In this document: one piece after another, positions 1-6,582 of the stretch
How the letters are laid out: the number at the start of each line of letters is the position of its first letter
Position numbering within the stretch: position 1 is the first letter of the stretch
Assembly (NCBI GenBank): GCA_903829565.1
Contig: CAIKQM010000073.1
Location: 1-7,547, forward strand
DNA: 7,547 bases
Direction: 5' to 3'
From: an uncultured Planctomycetota bacterium
GTDB lineage: Bacteria; Planctomycetota; UBA1135; GCA-002686595
Made by a program: the position numbers and the translations under genes
Notes under the pieces: model-generated
The model's input: only the letters and a program-made list of their open reading frames with translations
The model's database searches: none
Told to the model about the DNA's origin: nothing

Positions 1-1298
1 ATGGAGCCTTGCAGGTTCTTGTCACCAAGAAAGTTGCTCGTGCGCAGATTGAGATCCGCTCCGACTAGCGAGTCATCGCGTTCGCCTCGTGGATCACCCG
101 CTGTCGCGACCAATCCAAGCGTGGACTGCGCACCCAGATTACGAGCTACGCGTGTTGCGAAGAGATTCTGGGACCCTAAGTCATCTTCCACACGGTCTTT
201 GTCGAGATCCACCGTCGTAGCTTCCGTCTGAACATCCTGCACGCCGATGTTCCACTCATCCGTGCGCGCCGTCAGCTTGAGTCCCGCTTGAATCGGCACC
301 TCTGCACCACCGACCAAGCCGATCCGGCGCGAGAAGAACGGAACCAAGCTGTTGCCCAGGTCAGCGAACTCAAACACGCCCGCATCTTGCAAGAAGAAGT
401 CGCGCTTCTCCGGAAAGAACAGGGGGAAGCGCGTCAAGTTAACTTGACGGTCGTCAACCTCGGTCTCTGCAAAGTCCGTATTGACTGTCAAGGCGGCTTG
501 CACGCCCGGACTCAAGCGCCAGAACAGGTCAAAGCCCGGCTCACCGCGCAGATCGGAGTCGGTGGAGCTCTCGCGCACATACTCGGCGGCGTAGAACGGG
601 GCAAAGTCGATCCCTAGGCCATGTTCGGCACCCGCAAGACCGGCGAGGTCGCCACCCGACGCCATGCGGTAGGCACTATCCTGCTCCTTGTGACCCGCAA
701 AGCGGCTTGCCTCCAACTTGCGCTGCACGACGCGATTGAGGTTGAAGCCCCACACATCCGCGCTGGGATCGAAGCTCAAAGTGTCAAAAGGAATGGCGAG
801 CTCAGCAGTCCAACCAAGCTCATCTTGCGCTGTCTTGCCGGACCAAATGCCATCCCACGGCTTGTTGAAGCCACTGCCGCCGCGCGACAACAGCGCATCA
901 CCTAACGAGCCGGCGGCCGAAACCTGAAAGAAGTAGGCGTTGCGCCGATCGCGGAAGGTGTCGAACCACAGCTCGACGCGATCATCCGGCGATAGCTCGG
1001 CATCGCGCACCATCTGCGTGGCCACGATCTTCTCGGGCTCGCTGTCATAACAACGGATCGCCAAGTACAGCGTGCGCCCATCATGGGCGATGCGCACCTC
1101 GGTAGCCTCGGTCGCAGGCACCCCCACGCGCGGGTTCATCTGCACAAGCTCGGGAATCGGCGGGACCTCCAACCAACACGCATCATCCAAGCGGCCGTCG
1201 ATTTGCGGTGGAGTCGCAATGCGCACAACTGCAGCTACAGGACGCCCCACCTCTGGTGCATCACCCGTCATCAAGAGCGACCAGGCGATGTACAGCAT
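1..1298 (-). CDS. CBM9-like / DUF5916 envelope protein (C-terminus beyond window)
   Basis: The minus strand is open without a stop from 1298 to the window edge (432 codons). After a short hydrophobic N-terminus (about residues 1-13, IAWSLLM), residues 25-200 look like the CBM9-like sandwich found at the front of DUF5916 proteins: PPQIDGRLDDACW near 30-42, then DDRVELWFDTF near 105-115. The DUF5916 hallmark follows near 272-302: NTDFAETEVD, then RFPLFFPEKRDFF, then PFFSRRIG near 320-327. The C-terminal part of that family is predicted to be an outer-membrane-like beta barrel; that part lies mostly outside the window. Substrate is unknown; sugar binding is only suggested by the CBM9 resemblance. 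The ATG overlaps the xthA stop as TGATG, implying translational coupling. A GTG eight codons upstream (1322) is an alternative start that adds an Arg and makes a more normal signal peptide. Family assignment is firm; function is not. Confidence 0.88.
   Translation of the reverse strand, partial: MLYIAWSLLMTGDAPEVGRPVAAVVRIATPPQIDGRLDDACWLEVPPIPELVQMNPRVGVPATEATEVRIAHDGRTLYLAIRCYDSEPEKIVATQMVRDAELSPDDRVELWFDTFRDRRNAYFFQVSAAGSLGDALLSRGGSGFNKPWDGIWSGKTAQDELGWTAELAIPFDTLSFDPSADVWGFNLNRVVQRKLEASRFAGHKEQDSAYRMASGGDLAGLAGAEHGLGIDFAPFYAAEYVRESSTDSDLRGEPGFDLFWRLSPGVQAALTVNTDFAETEVDDRQVNLTRFPLFFPEKRDFFLQDAGVFEFADLGNSLVPFFSRRIGLVGGAEVPIQAGLKLTARTDEWNIGVQDVQTEATTVDLDKDRVEDDLGSQNLFATRVARNLGAQSTLGLVATAGDPRGERDDSLVGADLNLRTSNFLGDKNLQGS
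432..449. repeat. perfect 18-bp palindrome inside the DUF5916 gene
   Basis: CGTCAAGTT (432-440) is followed without a loop by its exact reverse complement AACTTGACG (441-449), centred on GTTAAC. It lies within the codons for R-Q-V-N-L-T in the most conserved part of the DUF5916 protein. It may be a protein-binding site or simply a result of the coding sequence; nothing else here decides between these. Confidence 0.4.
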
Positions 1299-2071
1299 CA
1301 CGGCGCGCGGAACTCCACCCACACAGGTGCGTGGTCCGACAGTCCAGCTTTCTTGTCGATGGACGCGCCGGTCACAAGAGCCGCAAAGGCGTCATTGCAC
1401 AGCACATGGTCAATGCGCCAACCAATGTCCTTCTCACGCGCTTGGCCGCGATTGGACCACCACGACCAGAGCGCCTCATGATCGGGATTGTGACGCCGCA
1501 CCACGTCCGTCCAACCGCGTTGCAACAACTTGGCGAACCAAGCACGTTCCTCGGGCAAGAAGCCCGAGTTCTTCTCGTTCTGCTTGGGCCGGGCAAGGTC
1601 CTTGGCCGTAGGCGCGATGTTCAAATCGCCACAGACGGCGATAGGCCTACGCTCTTTGGCCAGCGCATCAAACCAAGGGTCCAGCTCATCCAGGAACCGG
1701 AACTTGGCGGCTTGGCGTACCTCACCGGAGGAGCCGCTGGGCGCGTACAAGGAGACAAGACTGAAGCCCGCGTAGTCGGCACGCAACGCGCGGCCTTCGT
1801 CCGCCAAGTGGGTAAAGGGCAGGCCGCGCGTCAACTTCTCTGGACAAGCACGCGAGTACACACCGACTCCGCTATAGCCCTTCTTCACCGCGGTCACCCA
1901 GGCACCGGAGTAGCCCTCCGGCTGCAGCAAGTGCTCCTCTACATCGCCCTCCTGCGCACGCAACTCCTGCACAAGCAAGTAGTCCGGCTTGTGCTTGGTG
2001 AGCCAACGCGAGAAGCCACGCCGATCCGCCGAGCGGATCCCGTTCAGGTTGAGAGTGCACAGGCTCGCCAT
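1298..2071 (-). CDS. xthA: exodeoxyribonuclease III (AP endonuclease)
   Basis: A 257-residue protein of normal length for the ExoIII family (E. coli ExoIII is 268). These Mg-dependent enzymes cut at abasic sites and remove 3' blocking groups and 3' nucleotides from duplex DNA in base-excision repair. The catalytic set is complete by comparison with E. coli ExoIII: Asn8/Asn10 in LNLNGIR, Glu36 in LLVQELR, Tyr109 in LYAPSG, Asp149 and Asn151 in GDLNIAP, Asp221 in WRIDHVL, and Asp246-His247 in LSDHAPVW. FLPEERAW near 171-178 matches the family's FLPEERxW segment. The start is fixed by an in-frame TAG ending 10 bases before the ATG; the bases before it show no Shine-Dalgarno match. It lies 28 bases after the upstream secreted-protein gene and overlaps the next gene by one base, so it is probably the middle gene of a three-gene transcript. 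Confidence 0.96.
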   Translation of the reverse strand: MASLCTLNLNGIRSADRRGFSRWLTKHKPDYLLVQELRAQEGDVEEHLLQPEGYSGAWVTAVKKGYSGVGVYSRACPEKLTRGLPFTHLADEGRALRADYAGFSLVSLYAPSGSSGEVRQAAKFRFLDELDPWFDALAKERRPIAVCGDLNIAPTAKDLARPKQNEKNSGFLPEERAWFAKLLQRGWTDVVRRHNPDHEALWSWWSNRGQAREKDIGWRIDHVLCNDAFAALVTGASIDKKAGLSDHAPVWVEFRAP

Positions 2072-2099
2072 AGGAGGCGGCTATGGTGCGAACTTCTGC

Positions 2100-3749
2100 C
2101 TACGGACGCCAGACTGCGCGCACGGAGTCGGTCGTGTTGAACGACGCAACCGTGCAGAAGCCCGGCACGCCGTCGCGGTACCACGCTTGGTACAGGCGCA
2201 CGCCTGGGGCCGCTACAGCACCTAGCTGAGCCAAGGGCGTCGTACCTGCCGGCGGCCACGAGGCTACACCCGCCTGAGCCCTGACAGCGCCCAAGCGCAC
2301 GAGTGTGCCACCCACGCACAAGACTCCATCGCCAAAGGCGGTCGGGATGCTGCGCTCGGTGCCCTGAAAGAGCGCACAGAAACCGTTGGGCAAACCACTG
2401 GCCTGCAAGGTCAGTCCATCCGCCACGAGGCTGGTGGCGCCGCTGCCGTCAAGGCGCGCGCCCTGTCCAGTAGAATTGACACAACCATAGCTACCCGAGT
2501 TGCACGGGCACGGCACTTGCGAACCACTGCACAGTCGTTGCAAGCGCGGCTCGTGCACGACGCCCCCACCGACACTAAAGAAGCCGCCTCCAAACATCCC
2601 GGGAGCTCCGCCCAGCACCAGCTCATCGCCCAACGCGATGGCCGAGCCATACAGCGTTTGGAAGCCGCCTGCGCGCAGTGTGGCCAGGGGAGACCAAGCG
2701 CCTGCAGCGCGTGCGTACAACTGCACGCTGCCGGAACGGAACACGATGGAGCTGTCCTCGGGCGAGCCGACGGCGAGCAGACCATTGTTCAGGGCTACGG
2801 CCGATCCAAAGGCGGCGCCCGGCACAGAACCTGTCAGGGTTGCACTGGCGGAATACGTACCCACGCCACCCTCCCACAGGCGCACTTCATTCGCACCGGG
2901 AGCTCCAGCAGCCACACTCACGGCATCCTGGCTGATGCTCTCACCCAAACGCGCATCCGCTGCGCTGCCATCGAAGCGCGCACCGAGCTGCAAACCAAGC
3001 AGCGACTGATCGTAGATGTACACCGCGCCAGCATTGACCAAGGATCCCTGCGCACGTTGCGGTGCACCGACAACCACACGATTCCCTTGTGCCGATACGG
3101 TCGAACCAAAACGGTCACCAGGCTGGAGCTCCGCAGGCTGCAAGCGCTCTAGCAATGCCCAGCCGCCGCCCACTTGTCCAAAGTAGTAGACAGCGCCGCG
3201 GCCACCATCTTCACCCGGCGCACCGACTGCCATGCGCGGCAGATCAAGGCTGACCGCTGCGCCGAACTCGGCACCTGCAAGCTGCGGCGCGGACAAGGTG
3301 ATCAGACGCGTGGCGGGATTGACCGCCGTCGACCACAGCTCGACCACACCTGCATCCTGCACGGCACCCAAGTCCGCTTGCGGAGCTCCCACAGCCAGCA
3401 CGAGGCCCTGCAGGTCAACCGCACTGCCGTAGAAGTCGCCCGCTGCCAGCTGAGCAGCGCGCAACCGCTCGCGCAGCACATAGGTCTCGCCCACGCGCTC
3501 GAACCAACTCACCGAACCCACGCCAGACAAGTTGCCCTCATCATCAGCAGGGTCACCGAGCACCATCCGGCCTCCATCCACCGCGATGGCGCGCCCCGTG
3601 CCTTGCAAGAAGGCCAACTCAGCCGGAAGGATGCGTTGCGACTCGGCCCAATCCGTGACGTGAGCCGAGGTTTGGGCCTGCAAAGCACCCGAGATCAAGA
3701 GGAGTGCGCACGCGCTGCGCAAGGCGCTGAGGGGGGTATTGGAGTTCAT
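2100..3749 (-). CDS. secreted seven-bladed FG-GAP-like beta-propeller protein with Cys-rich C-terminal module
   Basis: A 549-residue exported protein. Residues 1-26 form a Sec signal peptide: Arg11, a hydrophobic core ACALLLISGA, and a likely cut near LQA-QT. Residues about 45-400 carry seven repeats of the pattern GxAV-x(5-8)-hydrophobic-VGAP-x(n)-GxVxxY, for example GSAVDLQGLVLAVGAP, GAAVSLDLPRMAVGAP, GSTVSAQGNRVVVGAP and GSAIALGDELVLGGAP. Seven such blades match the integrin-alpha-like FG-GAP propeller. Residues 407-549 form a separate module with seven Cys, starting CSGSQVPCPCNSGSYGC and ending FNTTDSVRAVWRP, closely resembling the C-terminus of the protein encoded at 6560-7547. The ATG at 3749 was chosen because it directly precedes the signal peptide; a longer reading from 3869 adds an Arg-rich leader and runs into polA. 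It is the first gene of the minus-strand cluster. Ligand and role are unknown; a surface or adhesive function is inference. Confidence 0.87.
   Translation of the reverse strand: MNSNTPLSALRSACALLLISGALQAQTSAHVTDWAESQRILPAELAFLQGTGRAIAVDGGRMVLGDPADDEGNLSGVGSVSWFERVGETYVLRERLRAAQLAAGDFYGSAVDLQGLVLAVGAPQADLGAVQDAGVVELWSTAVNPATRLITLSAPQLAGAEFGAAVSLDLPRMAVGAPGEDGGRGAVYYFGQVGGGWALLERLQPAELQPGDRFGSTVSAQGNRVVVGAPQRAQGSLVNAGAVYIYDQSLLGLQLGARFDGSAADARLGESISQDAVSVAAGAPGANEVRLWEGGVGTYSASATLTGSVPGAAFGSAVALNNGLLAVGSPEDSSIVFRSGSVQLYARAAGAWSPLATLRAGGFQTLYGSAIALGDELVLGGAPGMFGGGFFSVGGGVVHEPRLQRLCSGSQVPCPCNSGSYGCVNSTGQGARLDGSGATSLVADGLTLQASGLPNGFCALFQGTERSIPTAFGDGVLCVGGTLVRLGAVRAQAGVASWPPAGTTPLAQLGAVAAPGVRLYQAWYRDGVPGFCTVASFNTTDSVRAVWRP
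2103..2531 (-). repeat. Cys-rich C-terminal module, copy 1
   Basis: This is the part of the secreted propeller gene encoding its last 143 residues. It matches the last 150 or so residues of the gene at 6560-7547 in order: PCPC then NSG and GC-NS, a GA-L-GSG segment, GLPN, FQGT, AFGDG with a following Cys, GT(L/V)VRLG, Y-x-(A/V)-WYR, (F/Y)CT, then FN-T and a final aromatic-x-Pro. At DNA level two identical stretches are collinear, 36 bases apart in both copies: 13 bases (2290-2302 and 6750-6762) and 15 bases (2326-2340 and 6786-6800). Overall similarity is otherwise moderate, so this is an old domain relationship rather than a recent duplication. I do not recognise a named family for it. Confidence 0.75.
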
Positions 3750-3835
3750 GTGGCGAGGCCTGCCGAACAATTCTCGCCACTTCTGGGCAACGCGCAAGTC
3801 GCGCAGTGCTACTTCCAAGCCGTATCCTGCTCGCG
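3750..3835. promoter_or_regulatory. divergent promoter region between the secreted-protein operon and polA
   Basis: These 86 bases separate two divergently read genes, so promoters for both must lie here or inside the opposing gene. No convincing -35/-10 pair is visible on either strand. TATCCT at 3823-3828 is a weak -10-like match close to the polA ATG and would give a very short or leaderless message. Neither start codon has a clear Shine-Dalgarno sequence. A 7-base inverted repeat, GTGGCGA (3750-3756) and TCGCCAC (3774-3780), lies directly against the start codon of the minus-strand gene. It could be an operator or a leader hairpin. The function is inferred from position only. Confidence 0.45.
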
Positions 3836-6544
3836 ATGGCACGCATCTTCTTGCTCGACGGCACCGCACTCGCCTATCGCGCGCACTTCGCGCTGCAACG
3901 CTCGGGACTTACGACACCCGAGGGTAAGCCGATCGGCGCCGTGTACGGATTCACCACAACTCTGAAGAAACTTCTGGAAACAGAGCAGCCGGATGCCATC
4001 GGCGTGGCCTTTGATCCGCCGGGCAAGACCTTTCGCCACCACCGCTACGACGAGTACAAGGCCACGCGCCAGAAGATGCCCGAAGAGTTGGTGCACCAGC
4101 ACGAGATCTTGCGCGACGTGGTGCGTGCGTATGGGATCGCGTTGTATGAGGTGCGCGGCTTTGAAGCGGACGATGTGATTGGAACGCTCGCCACACAGGC
4201 CGCGGCGCGTGGCGATGAGGTCATGATCGTCACGGGCGACAAGGACTTGATGCAACTGATCGGGCCGCATGTCGCGCTGTACAACGTCTTCAAGCCGGGC
4301 ATCGACCTCATCATCGAACGCGAAGAAGCGGTGAAGGAGAAGTTCGGCTGCGCGCCGGCGCAAGTCATCGATGTGCTCGCCATCATGGGTGATGCCTCTG
4401 ACAATGTGCCGGGAGTGCAAGGCATTGGCGAGAAGGGTGCTGCAAAGCTGGTGCAAGAGTACGGCAGCGTCGAGGCCCTGTTAACCAACCTTGACAAGGT
4501 CAAGGGCAAGGCCAAGGAACACATCGAGCGCGACAAGGAGAACCTGTTGCTCTCGCGCGAGCTGGTGACCATCCGCTGTGATGTGCCGCTGGATCCGGGC
4601 CTGGACGCGCTGCATGCGGCCAAGCCGGATGCCAAGGAACTGCTGGCGCTGTTTCACAAGCTGGGCTTTCAGTCGCTCGCGGCCAAGGTGCAGAAGGCGG
4701 ACCGGCCTCCGGAAGCGCGCGACTATGTGTTGGTCAAGGACGCTGAGATGCTCTCGGCGATGCTCGCCGACCTGCACGCCAAAAAGCGCATCGCCATTGA
4801 CACAGAGACCACGGGGTTGGACGCGCGCCGTGCACGCATCGTAGGCGCTTCGTTCAGTGCCGAGCCCATGCGCGCATACTATGTCCCCTTCATGGCCGAG
4901 CCGCCGGTGCTACCGGGCGGAGCCCCCGCCATTCTTGATGCGTTGAGGCCGCTGCTGCTCGACCCGCAGGTGCAGCTGTGTGGGCAGAACACGAAGTACG
5001 ACTGGCTCGTCTATGGCGCCGCAGGTTTGGACCTGCCTGCGCCGTACTTCGACACGATGATCGCCAGCTTCTGCGCACATGGAGCCTCGCGGCGGCACAA
5101 CTTGGATGAGCTGGCTCTGACCTACTTTGACATCGCCAAGATCCCGACCAGTGCCCTGATCGGCAGCGGCAAGAAGCAGATCAGCATGGCCGATGTGCCT
5201 GTGGCCAAGGTCTCTGAGTATGCCTGCGAGGACGCTGATGTGACCTACCGGCTCATGGAGCCGTTGTCCAAAGAACTTGACGAGCACGGAGCGGTGCAGC
5301 TCTTCCATGAGTTGGAGATGCCTCTTATCCCGGTGCTCATCGCCATGGAGCGGCGCGGCATCCGCGTCGACACGGCCTTGTTGTCGCAAGCAGCCAAGGA
5401 GATGGAGGCTGAACTGACGGAACTGACAGCACGCATCCAGCACTTGGCCGGCGAGGAGTTCAACATCAACAGCCCGAAGGCATTGGGCGAAGTGCTGTTC
5501 GAGAAGCTCAAGATCCACGAGGTCAGCAAGGCTCGCAAGCCCAAGAAGACCCAGACCGGCTGGGCCACAGATGCCGAGACACTGGAAGGTGCGTACGGCG
5601 AGATCGAAATCGTCCAACTTGTGCTGCAGTGGCGCGAGTTGATGAAGCTCAAGGGCACCTATGTAGACGCTCTGCCGGAGTACATCGATCCGTCCACGGG
5701 GCGCATCCACACGAGCTTCAGCCAAGTCTCGGCTGCGACCGGCCGCTTGGCCAGTTCCGAGCCCAACTTGCAGAACATCCCTGTGCGCACCGAACGCGGG
5801 CGTGCCATTCGCAAGGCCTTCGTGCCGCGCCCGCCGGACGCACACGGCGAGTGGACGCTTGTCTCCTTTGACTACTCACAAGTTGAGCTGCGCGTGCTGG
5901 CACACCTGTGCGGCGATCCTGGCTTTGCGCGGGCCTTTGCCGAAGGCAAAGACATCCATGCTGCTACGGCAGCCACGATCTTCGGTGTGATGCCTGAACT
6001 AGTCACGCGTGAGATGCGCTCGCAAGCCAAGGCCATCAACTTTGGCTTGTTGTATGGCATGGGACCCGCACGACTGGCGCGGGAAACAGGGCTCAGCGTG
6101 CCCGAAGCACGCGACTTCGTGGATCGCTACTTTGCCTCCTTCCCCGCAGTGAAAGGTTGGATCGAACGCACGCTCGCTGCGGCCCGCAAGGACGGCTATG
6201 TGGAGACCATTCTCGGCCGGCGGCGACGCTTCCCCGAGATCAACTCCGAGGATCCGCGCGTGCGTGTGTTCGCCGAGAACGCGGCGGTGAACACGCCTGT
6301 GCAAGGTTCAGCAGCCGACATCATCAAGCGCGCCATGATTCACTTGGAGCGCGACCTTGCGGTCTCCTCTTTGAAGGCGCAACTGCTGCTCCAAGTGCAC
6401 GACGAACTGGTGTTCGAAGTGCCTGTGGCTCAACTCGAGGAGACCATCCCCTTCGTGCTGCAACGCATGGAGCACGCGGTGCCGTTGAAGGTGCCGCTCA
6501 AAGTCGATGTGGGCCACGGAGCCAACTGGCTCGAAGCCCACTGA
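3836..6544 (+). CDS. polA: DNA polymerase I
   Basis: A 902-residue enzyme (E. coli Pol I is 928) that fills gaps in base-excision and nucleotide-excision repair and removes RNA primers. Three domains are complete. The 5'-nuclease (about 1-290) has Asp8, Asp60, GFEADD (108-113), TGDKD (133-137) and MGDASDN (184-190) followed by a helix-hairpin-helix GIGEKGA. The 3'-5' proofreading domain (about 295-485) keeps its metal ligands: Asp322 and Glu324 in DTETTGL, Asn385/Asp389 in NTKYD, and Tyr462/Asp466 in YACED. The polymerase domain (about 500-902) has TGRLASSEPNLQNIP, motif A DYSQVELR (679-686), motif B with Arg728, Lys732, Phe736 and Tyr740, and motif C VHDE (854-857). The ATG at 3836 gives MARIFLLDG, the usual family N-terminus; a GTG ten codons upstream (3806) is possible. 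There is no obvious Shine-Dalgarno sequence. It is divergent from the xthA cluster and convergent with the next gene. Confidence 0.98.
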   Translation: MARIFLLDGTALAYRAHFALQRSGLTTPEGKPIGAVYGFTTTLKKLLETEQPDAIGVAFDPPGKTFRHHRYDEYKATRQKMPEELVHQHEILRDVVRAYGIALYEVRGFEADDVIGTLATQAAARGDEVMIVTGDKDLMQLIGPHVALYNVFKPGIDLIIEREEAVKEKFGCAPAQVIDVLAIMGDASDNVPGVQGIGEKGAAKLVQEYGSVEALLTNLDKVKGKAKEHIERDKENLLLSRELVTIRCDVPLDPGLDALHAAKPDAKELLALFHKLGFQSLAAKVQKADRPPEARDYVLVKDAEMLSAMLADLHAKKRIAIDTETTGLDARRARIVGASFSAEPMRAYYVPFMAEPPVLPGGAPAILDALRPLLLDPQVQLCGQNTKYDWLVYGAAGLDLPAPYFDTMIASFCAHGASRRHNLDELALTYFDIAKIPTSALIGSGKKQISMADVPVAKVSEYACEDADVTYRLMEPLSKELDEHGAVQLFHELEMPLIPVLIAMERRGIRVDTALLSQAAKEMEAELTELTARIQHLAGEEFNINSPKALGEVLFEKLKIHEVSKARKPKKTQTGWATDAETLEGAYGEIEIVQLVLQWRELMKLKGTYVDALPEYIDPSTGRIHTSFSQVSAATGRLASSEPNLQNIPVRTERGRAIRKAFVPRPPDAHGEWTLVSFDYSQVELRVLAHLCGDPGFARAFAEGKDIHAATAATIFGVMPELVTREMRSQAKAINFGLLYGMGPARLARETGLSVPEARDFVDRYFASFPAVKGWIERTLAAARKDGYVETILGRRRRFPEINSEDPRVRVFAENAAVNTPVQGSAADIIKRAMIHLERDLAVSSLKAQLLLQVHDELVFEVPVAQLEETIPFVLQRMEHAVPLKVPLKVDVGHGANWLEAH

Positions 6545-6559
6545 GTAAGCGCGCCTACA

Positions 6560-6582
6560 TCACGGTGACCATGTCACCGTGA
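6560..6582. terminator. perfect hairpin at a convergent gene junction, possible bidirectional terminator
   Basis: Arms TCACGGTGAC (6560-6569) and GTCACCGTGA (6573-6582) are exact reverse complements around a CAT loop. The hairpin begins 16 bases after the polA stop and includes the stop codon of the minus-strand gene, whose last codons (V-T-V-T-W-S-P) it contains. Position between two converging genes fits a shared transcription stop. Neither strand has the T-run of a standard intrinsic terminator after the stem, so it may instead work with Rho or protect 3' ends. The structure is seen directly; the role is inference. Confidence 0.5.

Noticed and set aside
1..1084. Several plus-strand short open frames at the left end.
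   Set aside because: The minus strand is continuously open here and encodes a recognisable CBM9/DUF5916 protein, so these are shadows.
1208..2140. Plus-strand 310-codon open frame.
   Set aside because: It is exactly antisense to xthA, whose catalytic motifs are complete. Long antisense frames are normal in GC-rich genes.
2083..2229. Plus-strand 48-codon reading frame preceded by a textbook AGGAGG five bases before an ATG (2072-2085).
   Set aside because: It lies antisense to the end of the propeller gene, its amino-acid sequence has no recognisable feature, and the AGGAGG is the complement of the short gap just upstream of the xthA start. Chance is the simplest explanation.
3806..3835. GTG start for polA ten codons upstream.
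   Set aside because: The ATG at 3836 gives the N-terminus usual for the family; the extra residues match nothing known. It cannot be fully excluded, because neither start has a Shine-Dalgarno sequence.
3750..3869. Extension of the secreted propeller protein to a start at 3869.
   Set aside because: The extra 40 residues are Arg-rich, overlap the polA start, and would bury a clear signal peptide that begins at the ATG at 3749.
4910..5845. Minus-strand 311-codon open frame inside polA.
   Set aside because: It is antisense to the proofreading and polymerase domains of an intact polA; the composition reflects GC-rich codons read backwards.
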